A stretch of 9,265 bases of DNA from Bacteriovoracaceae bacterium (GTDB taxonomy: Bacteria > Bdellovibrionota > Bacteriovoracia > Bacteriovoracales > Bacteriovoracaceae), in the NCBI GenBank assembly GCA_023151145.1, contig JAKLJM010000064.1, positions 1-9,265 of the forward strand, written 5' to 3'. A program made the translations under genes and the position numbers. Positions 1 through 6,467 of this stretch are shown here, in pieces (position 1 is the first letter of the stretch; every line of letters starts with the position of its first letter). The notes below the pieces were generated by a model. That model worked only from the letters and a program-made list of their open reading frames with translations. It had not been told where the DNA came from and did no database searches.

Positions 1-1
1 A

Positions 2-2143
2 AGAGATTTTGCTCGTGCACTCGGAAAATTTGAGACTCATAAAACGTTTTTAGAAAATGATCATTACATACTGACTTGGGCCATTGGTCATCTTCTCACA
101 CCCTATGATCCAGAGGACTATGATTCTGGATTAAAAAAATGGAAACTAGAAACTTTGCCTATATGGATTGAGGATTTTCAATACAAGTCTATTCCATCAA
201 CTAGTTCTCAATTAAAAGCTGTTTTGTTTTTATTAAAAAGAAAAGATATTGAAAAAGTAATCGTGGCCACCGATGCTGGAAGAGAAGGCGAACTGATTGC
301 CCGGCTTATTTTAAATGAAGTTAAGTTAAAAGTTCCTAAATTTAGATTCTTTACTTCTGAAGCTCTTACCACAGAAGTTATTTCTCGCGAGCTTAAAAGT
401 GTAAAGCCTCTCAGTGCTTTTGATCGACTCTATCACGCGGGACTTTTGCGACAAAAGCTTGATTGGTTAATGGGAATGAATTTAACCAGGGCGGCCACTT
501 TAAAACTTGGTGATTTATTTTCAATCGGTCGAGTGCAAACGGCCGTTTTGTCGCTGATTGTTCGAAGGCACTTAGAGCGAGAAAATTTTAAGGCCGAAGA
601 TTATTACGAATTAGTGATTGATGTCCATCGGCCGAAGCCCTTTAAGATGTTTTGGTTTCATCCAAAAGCCAAAGAAACTCCTCGTAGACTTTCTAGCCCC
701 GATATTTTTGAAAAATTAGTAATAGGTCTAAAACGTGAAAAAAATTTAGTCATCGATTCGCTAGATCGCGAAGAGAAAACTCAAAGACCTTGGGGAATTT
801 ATTCCTTAACTGATCTACAAAGAAAGGCGAATATTCTTTATGGATTTTCGGCATCTAAAACATTGTCTCTGGCCCAAGATTTATATGAAAAAGATAAATG
901 TTTATCTTACCCCCGAACAGACTCAAAGTTTTTAGGGAAATCTAGTTTTGGATTAGTGAAAGATTTATTAGTAACTTTTCAAAAATCTTATCCGGAGTAT
1001 TTTCAAAAATTTGATCCTAAATTAGTTCATCCCAATCATAAAGCTGTGTTTAACGATGAAAAATTAACAGATCACCACGGTCTCATTCCCTTGAAACCTT
1101 ATAAAGGCTCAAAAGAAAGTGATCACGGTAAAATATATCATTTAGTATTAAAAGAATTAATCGCTAACTTTTCTTTAACTCATATTTATAAAGAAACTAA
1201 AATTGTTGCTACCCACGAATTAACAAAAAGTTTCTATGAAGCTAAGGGAATTGAGGTTTTAGAAATTGGTTATAAATATCTAGAAAACAAAAATCTTTCC
1301 TTAGAAATGTCCAACGTTGAAAGTATGTTGCCTTTATTGACTGAAAAACAAAACTTAGAGTTTCTTTCTTCTCAAATTGAAAATAAAAAGACATCACCTC
1401 CAGCGGAATATACCGAGGCGTCTTTATTGTATGATATGACCAATCCCTCGCGCTTAGTTGATGAAGCAGATATGAAGCGAATTTTTAGAGGAGAAATTGG
1501 ATTAGGTACTCAAGCGACTAGAGCGAATATAATTGAGACATTGATAAAGCGTGGCTATATCAGACGTGAGAAAAAATCTTTAGTCGCAATGCCAAAAGGT
1601 ATAGAACTCATCATGACGATGTCTAAAATGCAATTTTCTAGAGATATTACTTCTGTTAAACAAACTGCCAAAATGGAATTGGCCCTAGAAGAGATTGCTC
1701 ATAATGATCAGGCACACAGTTTAGTGGATGAAAGCCTGTCACGTCTAAAGCAGCAATTGTTCTCTTCTCTAGACGAGTGGAAAGCTATAGCCACAATTAC
1801 CCCTAAGAATGAAGATGGAAGTGATTTTAAAAGTAAAAAACCTTTTAAAAGAAAAGGAATTACTGGAAGTGGTGAATCCCTTGGGACTTGTCCGCTCTGT
1901 AAGCAAGGCTTAGTGAAAGAATTTCCCAAAAGTTATTCTTGTGAGAGATGGAAAGAAGGCTGTAGTTTTAGTGTGTGGAAAACAATGAGTTCTAGAAAAA
2001 TTACTGAAGCAAATGTTAAAAAACTCATTAGTAAGGGAAAGACGGAAGAAATTAAAGGATTTAAAAGTAAAGGCGGGAAACAATTCTCCGCAAAATTAAT
2101 CCTTGGAAAAGAAGGAAAAGTGGAGTTTGAATTTAACGCGTAA
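2..2143 (+). CDS. topB: DNA topoisomerase III (type IA), 5' end outside window
   Basis: Type IA topoisomerase: cuts one DNA strand through a 5'-phosphotyrosine and passes the other strand, relaxing or decatenating DNA; cytoplasmic. The frame is open from base 2, and its first residues (RDFARALGKF, then TWAIGHLL) match the family N-terminus, so only about a dozen residues, including the EKPS segment with the catalytic Glu, are missing. The TTG at 155 is internal, not the start. Visible motifs: TOPRIM ATDAGREGE near base 270, SIGRVQT near 525, catalytic Tyr in SYPRTDS (Tyr codon 908-910), DHHGLIPL near 1070, and GLGTQATRANIIE near 1500. The C-terminus has a four-Cys zinc-finger-like module (Cys codons 1889, 1898, 1940, 1961; CX2C-X13-CX6C) and a short beta-rich tail. 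The 713 visible residues give a normal full length for TopB. The stop overlaps the convergent neighbour by 11 bases. Topoisomerase I is less likely: the ATDAGREGE and YPRTDS motifs are of topo III type. Confidence 0.96.
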   Translation, partial: RDFARALGKFETHKTFLENDHYILTWAIGHLLTPYDPEDYDSGLKKWKLETLPIWIEDFQYKSIPSTSSQLKAVLFLLKRKDIEKVIVATDAGREGELIARLILNEVKLKVPKFRFFTSEALTTEVISRELKSVKPLSAFDRLYHAGLLRQKLDWLMGMNLTRAATLKLGDLFSIGRVQTAVLSLIVRRHLERENFKAEDYYELVIDVHRPKPFKMFWFHPKAKETPRRLSSPDIFEKLVIGLKREKNLVIDSLDREEKTQRPWGIYSLTDLQRKANILYGFSASKTLSLAQDLYEKDKCLSYPRTDSKFLGKSSFGLVKDLLVTFQKSYPEYFQKFDPKLVHPNHKAVFNDEKLTDHHGLIPLKPYKGSKESDHGKIYHLVLKELIANFSLTHIYKETKIVATHELTKSFYEAKGIEVLEIGYKYLENKNLSLEMSNVESMLPLLTEKQNLEFLSSQIENKKTSPPAEYTEASLLYDMTNPSRLVDEADMKRIFRGEIGLGTQATRANIIETLIKRGYIRREKKSLVAMPKGIELIMTMSKMQFSRDITSVKQTAKMELALEEIAHNDQAHSLVDESLSRLKQQLFSSLDEWKAIATITPKNEDGSDFKSKKPFKRKGITGSGESLGTCPLCKQGLVKEFPKSYSCERWKEGCSFSVWKTMSSRKITEANVKKLISKGKTEEIKGFKSKGGKQFSAKLILGKEGKVEFEFNA

Positions 2144-3878
2144 TCAGTGTCCAGTCTTCTACGTTGTACTTTTTAATAAGATTTTTTAAATGTCCAGCGC
2201 TTTTATAGTTCTGCATCCATTGATGAAAAAGCTGAGCAATCTCAAGTGAGTGTTGATTGTTCTTTAAAGAAATAAGCCCAATGGGATTGAATCCCGACAA
2301 TGAGGTAGGTTGAATGTCTGTGCTTAGTCGTTCATTTTTAGTGAGATGATGATTAAGGATATTATAATCTTCAATAATAAAATCTGCTCGGGTACGATTC
2401 AAAAGATCAATTAATCTTTCAGTTGATTTTTCACCCAGAATATAGTGGGCATTAACATTTTTTTCTTTTAGAGAGTCTTTTAAATAAATGGCACTCGTTG
2501 GACCAATAAAAATTTTAAACTTGGATAAATCTTCTTGGTTTAAAATATTGTCTTTAACATAAGTTGAATGACTTTTAAGAAAAAGCATGGCGGAATAATT
2601 TATTCCTAGTGCTTCGCTAACAGTTAAAAAATTTTTCTCAAAACGAATTGAACCAGTTGAGGATAAGACTAAGTCCACATCTTTTTTCTCAAGTGAGCGG
2701 GTTAGTCTTAAGCTTGGAATTTGGATAAGCGTTAGCTTTAAATTTTTTTCTTTAGCAAAATTCGATAAGAGCTCATACATATATCCATTCCACTTACCTT
2801 GAGTTTTACAAAGATAAGGGCATACGGGATCAACTCCAATTTTTAATTCTTGAGAAATAGGATTTTTACGATTGATATTTTTTAATACTAATTCACTTAA
2901 AATATAGGGCAATTTTGAATTGTTTTTTGTTTGATACTCAGCATCCCATCCCTTGTAATCACGGACATTTTTCCCATCAAAGGAAACTGTGGGGACGAGA
3001 GTTTTATGAATAACTGATTTTTTATTGATTATATCAATGGCCCTTTTGGCCGTTTGTTTTCCTAGTTCTCGACATTGTTGTAAGGAATTACCAATAGTGA
3101 TGAGTCCTTTTTTTAAATGATCAATAGATTCTTTTTCACCATCAATGGAGACGTGTTTAATTTCAAAACGTTTTTCTCTAATGAGTTCATTGACAATAGT
3201 TACCCCGGCACCATCATTGGCCGTAAATAACAAATCAATAGAATTTTTTTTAGGAAAATCTTCAAGAATTTTTTTTGCCACATTTTTTGCCCCAAGGGGC
3301 TCAACCGCAACATATTTTTTAACAATATTAAAATCTCGGTTGGAAATTTTTAAGGCATCTAAAAATCCATCCAATCTTTCTGTTGTCGAAGAGATGAGGG
3401 GGTATTCGACAATGACAATATTTACTTTTTTCTTCAGAGGAAAAGCTCGATGAGCAATTTCGCCGTTACTAAATCCTGCAGAGTAATTATCTGAAGTTAT
3501 GAAAGCTTCTAATTTACCTCCTGCTATATATTGATCATATGCAATGACTGGGATATTTTTTTCATTGGCCAATAATAAGGCTTTAGATAAATAGGTGCTA
3601 TTCGTCGGTTGAATAATGATGAGATTTGATTTTTTATTGATCGCTTGGATAAACTGATTGAACTGTTTTTTTATTCCTGTGCTCCCATCACCTGCCACAT
3701 AGGTTTCAAGCTTCCAATCAGTATTTATAAGTTCTTTTTTTAATTCGCTCTCTAATCCTCTGCGCATAGAGAGCTGGCCTTCAATATTTTCACTCCAATA
3801 GAGTATACTTATTAATTTTTGGGCCATGACTGACTCAAATGAAATAAGAAATATAAATAACAGGCAAAAAATTTTCAT
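2133..3878 (-). CDS. Exported tandem periplasmic-binding protein (type I + type II domains)
   Basis: 581 residues. Residues 1-19 form a Sec signal peptide (MK, hydrophobic core, cut after VMA). Residues about 21-305 look like a type I periplasmic binding domain of the RbsB/sugar-binding class: LIIIQPTNS (86-94), IPVIAYDQYI (109-118), TANDGAG (219-225) and VSIDGE (243-248). Residues about 345-575 look like a type II domain of the SBP_bac_3 class: KIGVDP (346-351), GKWNGYMYELL (361-371), DVDLVLSSTGSIR (400-412). A Cys pair sits in CPYLC (353, 357) at the usual start of the ligand cleft. There is no transmembrane segment, kinase or permease, and no ABC transporter gene in the window, so ligand and partner are unknown. 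It may be a free periplasmic sensor or scavenging protein. The ATG is chosen because it begins the signal peptide; no good Shine-Dalgarno sequence precedes it. Domain assignment is by pattern, not by search. Confidence 0.85.
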   Translation of the reverse strand: MKIFCLLFIFLISFESVMAQKLISILYWSENIEGQLSMRRGLESELKKELINTDWKLETYVAGDGSTGIKKQFNQFIQAINKKSNLIIIQPTNSTYLSKALLLANEKNIPVIAYDQYIAGGKLEAFITSDNYSAGFSNGEIAHRAFPLKKKVNIVIVEYPLISSTTERLDGFLDALKISNRDFNIVKKYVAVEPLGAKNVAKKILEDFPKKNSIDLLFTANDGAGVTIVNELIREKRFEIKHVSIDGEKESIDHLKKGLITIGNSLQQCRELGKQTAKRAIDIINKKSVIHKTLVPTVSFDGKNVRDYKGWDAEYQTKNNSKLPYILSELVLKNINRKNPISQELKIGVDPVCPYLCKTQGKWNGYMYELLSNFAKEKNLKLTLIQIPSLRLTRSLEKKDVDLVLSSTGSIRFEKNFLTVSEALGINYSAMLFLKSHSTYVKDNILNQEDLSKFKIFIGPTSAIYLKDSLKEKNVNAHYILGEKSTERLIDLLNRTRADFIIEDYNILNHHLTKNERLSTDIQPTSLSGFNPIGLISLKNNQHSLEIAQLFHQWMQNYKSAGHLKNLIKKYNVEDWTLITR

Positions 3879-3931
3879 GCTTTAAGCTTACATCCGTAAG
3901 TATTGTATCTTAATAAATTTTAATGTTGTTA

Positions 3932-3959
3932 TAATTATGACTCGGAAGGCCAATGGCAA
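3932..3959 (-). promoter_or_regulatory. Candidate promoter for the tandem binding-protein gene
   Basis: On the minus strand TTGCCA (3954-3959) is followed after 16 bases by TAATTA (3932-3937). Transcription would begin near 3925, giving a leader of about 45 bases that includes a short hairpin, CTTAC/GTAAG with a 4-base loop (3887-3900). Both boxes are imperfect and the region is AT-rich. A consensus TATAAT on the opposite strand (3930-3935) has no gene to serve and is probably chance. Confidence 0.3.
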
Positions 3960-4003
3960 TTTAAATTTAAGATAAGATTTTATCGTCTAAGCTTTGTTTA
4001 GCA

Positions 4004-4714
4004 CTAGAGATCAATAAGAAAATCTATAAATTCAGGTACTTTCATGCTTGCAGGTCCCATTATCGTTTTATGGAATAAATGAGAGATAGCAGTTTCTTCA
4101 GTGTTGATCTCCACTTTTGTTGCATCAGGGCAATGGCGTATAAAGCCAGCTGCAGGATAAACCATACCAGAAGTACCAATCGCTATAAAAAGGTCGGCGG
4201 CGTCGAGAAGTTGGTGACATCGATCAATGTAGTGTGGTTCTTCACCAAACCAAACAATATGTGGTCTTAGGGATTTTTGATGACAATGCTGACATAGGCT
4301 TTCAGCTTCAATATTGTCTTTTATACTAGAGACAATTTGACAATGGTTACATCGAGATTTTAAAAGCTCTCCGTGTATGTGAATGACATTTTCAGAACCA
4401 GCTCTCTCGTGCAAGTTATCTACATTTTGAGTGATGATGGTCACAAGGCCTCGAAAAGTGTGTTCAAGTCTTGCGAGAGCAAAGTGAGCAGCATTGGGTT
4501 TTATCTCAGGAGCGAGTAAATGTTTTCTTCTTTCATTGTAAAAATCTAAAACAAGTTTTGGATTTTTTTGAAAAGCTTCAGGAGTCGCAACATCTTCAAT
4601 TTTATAATTGTGCCATAAACCATTTTGATCCCTAAAAGTATTAATGCCTGACTCTTGAGAGATTCCAGCTCCAGTTAAAATGACAATATTTGATTTTAAA
4701 CCAATATTCAGCAT
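4004..4714 (-). CDS. cobB: NAD-dependent protein deacylase, sirtuin (CobB / SIRT5-like)
   Basis: Cytoplasmic sirtuin that removes acyl groups from lysine, using NAD and giving nicotinamide and O-acyl-ADP-ribose. All family motifs are visible: GAGIS (15-19), ESGINTFRD (21-29), TQNVDNLH (95-102), catalytic His 114 in HIHGE, two zinc CX2C pairs (Cys 122/125 and 141/144), GTSG (180-183), and the NAD-binding EINTE (202-206). Tyr 59 and Arg 62 in FYNERR form the YxxR pair that marks class III sirtuins, which act on succinyl- and malonyl-lysine as well as acetyl-lysine; desuccinylase activity is therefore inferred. At 236 residues it is the usual bacterial length, without an N-terminal extension. 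The ATG lies only 14 residues before GAGIS, with no Shine-Dalgarno sequence and a TATAAT box 7 bases upstream. It is separated from the VWA gene upstream by a terminator, so it is probably its own unit; the binding-protein gene follows 125 bases downstream. Confidence 0.95.
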   Translation of the reverse strand: MLNIGLKSNIVILTGAGISQESGINTFRDQNGLWHNYKIEDVATPEAFQKNPKLVLDFYNERRKHLLAPEIKPNAAHFALARLEHTFRGLVTIITQNVDNLHERAGSENVIHIHGELLKSRCNHCQIVSSIKDNIEAESLCQHCHQKSLRPHIVWFGEEPHYIDRCHQLLDAADLFIAIGTSGMVYPAAGFIRHCPDATKVEINTEETAISHLFHKTIMGPASMKVPEFIDFLIDL

Positions 4715-4721
4715 AAAAGTT

Positions 4722-4751
4722 ATTATAGGGCCTAGTACCGAGCAATTACAA
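4722..4751 (-). promoter_or_regulatory. Promoter of the sirtuin gene, predicting a leaderless mRNA
   Basis: On the minus strand TTGTAA (4746-4751; 4 of 6 consensus) is followed after 18 bases by a perfect TATAAT (4722-4727). Seven bases separate this -10 box from the ATG at 4714, so transcription should start at or within about a base of the start codon. The promoter begins right behind the terminator of the VWA gene. Start-site placement is inferred from spacing. Confidence 0.6.
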
Positions 4752-4756
4752 GTCTG

Positions 4757-4783
4757 AAAATGAGTGCTCCAATCGGAGCACTC
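4757..4783 (-). terminator. Rho-independent terminator of the VWA lipoprotein gene
   Basis: A perfect 9-bp inverted repeat, GAGTGCTCC (4762-4770) and GGAGCACTC (4775-4783), encloses a 4-base loop. In the minus direction it is followed by ATTTTC (4761-4756), a short U-run. It begins about 30 bases after the VWA gene stop. On the plus strand no T-run follows, so it should work in one direction only. The U-run is short, so termination may be partial. Confidence 0.75.
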
Positions 4784-4812
4784 GAGATTGTAAGTGATTT
4801 AAAAACTTATTA

Positions 4813-6108
4813 TTAATTTTTTGATAACAACTGCATACTAGTTGCCACTTGATATTTGATTTCAATTTTTGCTCCTTCTCGAGGAACATTCGTTTTATCA
4901 AATGTAACAACACGTGAGGCTTGATCAAAACTAAAACCTGAGTTTACTAAAATTCCATCTACATAAACTTTAATTTTATTTTGATAAGGCGAGTTTGCTA
5001 AAGCAAAGTTATCGACTAAATTCACAATAGAGCCACCCATATCTTGTAGGACAGAGTGGAATTCTTCGTGAATGTCAGCACTCTTACCACCAGTTAAGGC
5101 CGTAGCTTCTAAGTATCTTTTTCCGATTGTTTCCCATTGGCGATTTTCAATTTTCTTAGTGACAATGGAATACACTTTTACCAATCCTGGATTTTTCTTG
5201 GTTTGTAAAAGTCGGTCTAAGTACTCCTGTACTTTTTTCTCTGATTGGTCCTCTTCATCGGAGACCACAACAACCACAAGGTATGCATCTTGGCGTAAAA
5301 AATCTGCTTGGTATCTATCCATAAAGGCTGCAGATGTTTTAAGACCTTGCTCTCGTCCAGAGCCTTGTGTTCCAACTTTTATCCATTGTTTAAAATGGTT
5401 GGTAAAAACATAGGGATTTTTTTTGGCCTCAACTGAATTTAAGAGTTTGTAATTTCCAATTTGTTTTCCATTTCTTCCAGTCGTTCCATCTGTTGTCGTA
5501 ATGGCCATTTGAAAATCTATATTTTTCTTTAAAAATTCAGAAAGGAAGACATCAAAATTATAGGCCAATGAATCTTGCTCATCTCCCATGGAGCCTGAGT
5601 TATCCATAACCCATAAGACATCAACGTCTCCATTCTTTTTTGAATTTTGAATGAATGATTCACTCTTATCAATTAATGTAACGATTGGTGCCGGCGGTTC
5701 TGTTACTGGAGGATTTGTGATCACCGGTGGATTTGTCACCACCCCACCACCAGTGGAACCATCAGTTCCTGGTGTGGTCGTCGAACCACCCGAATCAGCA
5801 CCACCATTGTCTCCAGTACTACCTCCACTTGTCGGAGGATTGGTTACAACACTTCCATCTGTTGATCCACCACCAGAGGTATTTCCTGGATTCGTTTGAC
5901 CATCACCTGGAGAAGTGTCTCCTGATGAACTCGAATCTCCTGGTGTAACCACTACACCACCGCTAATGTTATCTCCAGGACTGGTTAATTCCGAGAGAGC
6001 TTCCTTCTCGTAAAAATCAGCTTGTTTACAGCCTTGCATTGCTGTTAACAAGAGAAGAGCGAAGAGAAGTGATCGCTTCTTCAATTGAAGAGTTCCCCAT
6101 ACGTTCAT
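4813..6108 (-). CDS. VWA-domain lipoprotein with Gly/Ser/Thr/Pro-rich linker
   Basis: 431 residues from the chosen ATG. Residues 1-27 form a lipoprotein signal ending in LTAMQGC, so Cys 27 would be lipidated; Lys at +2 rather than Asp suggests the outer membrane by the E. coli sorting rule. Residues about 42-142 are a low-complexity linker rich in Gly, Ser, Thr, Pro and Asp with recurring VVTNPP and SPGD-like units. A von Willebrand factor A domain follows, with the metal site DNSGS (169-173), a Thr cluster in ITTTDGTTG (203-211), and SDEED (283-287). The last 55 residues (YQNKIKVYVDGILV to EIKYQVA) look like a small beta domain that often trails such proteins. Likely a surface or periplasmic adhesion or protein-binding module; its partner is unknown. 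ATG 6108 is chosen over ATG 6120 and TTG 6123 because GGGGA lies 5 bases before it. The lipobox has an unusual Gln at -2. A terminator follows the gene. Confidence 0.88.
   Translation of the reverse strand: MNVWGTLQLKKRSLLFALLLLTAMQGCKQADFYEKEALSELTSPGDNISGGVVVTPGDSSSSGDTSPGDGQTNPGNTSGGGSTDGSVVTNPPTSGGSTGDNGGADSGGSTTTPGTDGSTGGGVVTNPPVITNPPVTEPPAPIVTLIDKSESFIQNSKKNGDVDVLWVMDNSGSMGDEQDSLAYNFDVFLSEFLKKNIDFQMAITTTDGTTGRNGKQIGNYKLLNSVEAKKNPYVFTNHFKQWIKVGTQGSGREQGLKTSAAFMDRYQADFLRQDAYLVVVVVSDEEDQSEKKVQEYLDRLLQTKKNPGLVKVYSIVTKKIENRQWETIGKRYLEATALTGGKSADIHEEFHSVLQDMGGSIVNLVDNFALANSPYQNKIKVYVDGILVNSGFSFDQASRVVTFDKTNVPREGAKIEIKYQVATSMQLLSKN
5683..5985 (-). repeat. Low-complexity coding repeats in the VWA protein linker
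   Basis: This part of the gene encodes about 100 residues of Gly, Ser, Thr, Pro, Asp and Val in irregular units (SPGD/TPGD/SPGD; VVTNPP twice, then ITNPP). At the DNA level GGAGGATTTGT (5708-5718) and GGTGGATTTGT (5726-5736) on the plus strand are an 18-base-period near-repeat, with a third related copy GGAGGATTGGT at 5834-5844. G+C is higher here than around it. Such repeats can vary in length by slippage or recombination. Confidence 0.75.
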
Positions 6109-6113
6109 AAATA

Positions 6114-6118
6114 TCCCC
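6114..6118 (-). promoter_or_regulatory. Ribosome binding site deciding the VWA gene start
   Basis: GGGGA on the minus strand, 5 bases before the ATG at 6108. Neither in-frame alternative (ATG 6120, TTG 6123) has a comparable site, and starting at 6108 gives a compact lipoprotein signal. Confidence 0.6.
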
Positions 6119-6124
6119 ATCAAA

Positions 6125-6147
6125 CGAGTCTTTTCAAAAAGAACTCG
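6125..6147 (-). other. Hairpin in the predicted 5' leader of the VWA gene
   Basis: Minus-strand CGAGT (6147-6143), one unpaired T, then CTTT paired with AAAG across a 4-base loop, then ACTCG (6129-6125). That is about 9 bp with one bulge. It ends 6 bases before the Shine-Dalgarno sequence and could affect translation or mRNA stability. It is not followed by a T-run, so it is not a simple terminator. Whether it is transcribed depends on an unlocated promoter. Confidence 0.4.
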
Positions 6148-6350
6148 AATGTTCAGAGTGTATTCTTCAACTTACGTACCACCACCACAGACGTTCAACG
6201 AATACCTCTAAAAAACTAGAATCGTATCAATATTTTAGCGTTACTCCATCGGGATTAAAGATCAGTTCGGCATCTAAGGCAAAGAAGGTGAAAATCCTTA
6301 GTAAATTTCATTTGTTAGGAAGAAAAAAAGCCAAAATCTCAGAGTTTTAT

Positions 6351-6378
6351 TTGGCCAAATTAAGTTTAAAAATATGAT
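6351..6378 (+). promoter_or_regulatory. Candidate selO promoter
   Basis: TTGGCC (6351-6356), 16-base spacer, TATGAT (6373-6378; 5 of 6 consensus). Transcription would begin near 6385, giving an 80-odd-base leader before the chosen ATG. The -35 box lies inside the palindrome TTTGGCCAAA, so a repressor could sit here; that part is inference. Confidence 0.45.
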
Positions 6379-6458
6379 ATCTATGGTTGGCACTTTTGAA
6401 TGTGAGAGGCAATATAAGCTTTCAATGTTATAACCCCTTAATGTTCATGGTGGCCACC

Positions 6459-6462
6459 GGAG
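6459..6462 (+). promoter_or_regulatory. Ribosome binding site deciding the selO start
   Basis: GGAG lies 5 bases before the ATG at 6468. The longer reading from TTG 6387 and the ATGs at 6441 and 6447 have no such site, and the added residues do not look like the family N-terminus. Confidence 0.65.
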
Positions 6463-6467
6463 AGAGA

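Larger units (their letters stand above)
6109..6467. other. Divergent intergenic region between the VWA gene and selO
   Basis: 359 bases with no gene I can support. It contains a hairpin in the VWA leader (6125-6147), a candidate selO promoter (6351-6378) overlapped by the palindrome TTTGGCCAAA (6350-6359), and a plus-strand frame open from 6111 to a TGA at 6376-6378 without ATG. On the minus strand 6227-6307 reads as a 26-codon protein-like tail ending in TGA, also without a start. I found no convincing promoter for the VWA gene and no terminator here. Confidence 0.6.

Noticed and set aside
155..157. TTG as the start of topB
   Set aside because: The frame continues upstream to the window edge with family-typical TWAIGHLL residues, so this codon is an internal Leu.
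2088..2116. Possible terminator for the binding-protein gene inside topB (TCCTT/AAGGA with a 7-base loop, then TTAATTTT on the minus strand)
   Set aside because: A 5-bp AU-rich stem with a large loop and a broken T-run is too weak to separate from chance.
3145..3453. 102-codon plus-strand open frame
   Set aside because: It lies wholly opposite the type I domain of the binding-protein gene, whose reading is clearly genuine.
3930..3935. Perfect TATAAT on the plus strand
   Set aside because: No plus-strand gene follows until 6468 and no -35 box stands at the right distance; likely chance in AT-rich DNA.
3971..3984. GATAA/TTATC hairpin downstream of the sirtuin stop
   Set aside because: A 5-bp AT-only stem with no T-run; not a credible terminator.
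5651..5948. Overlapping plus-strand open frames opposite the VWA linker
   Set aside because: They are antisense readings of the Gly/Ser/Thr/Pro repeat codons; low complexity keeps them free of stops, and they have no ribosome site or family resemblance.
6227..6311. Small minus-strand gene starting at ATG 6311
   Set aside because: That ATG opens only an 18-codon frame; the protein-like tail is in a different frame, and no ribosome site is present. Kept only as a possible relic.
6387..6467. 27-residue N-terminal extension of SelO from TTG 6387
   Set aside because: The added residues do not resemble the family and lack a ribosome site; ATG 6468 has GGAG 5 bases before it. If the promoter at 6351-6378 is right, TTG 6387 would fall almost at the transcription start.
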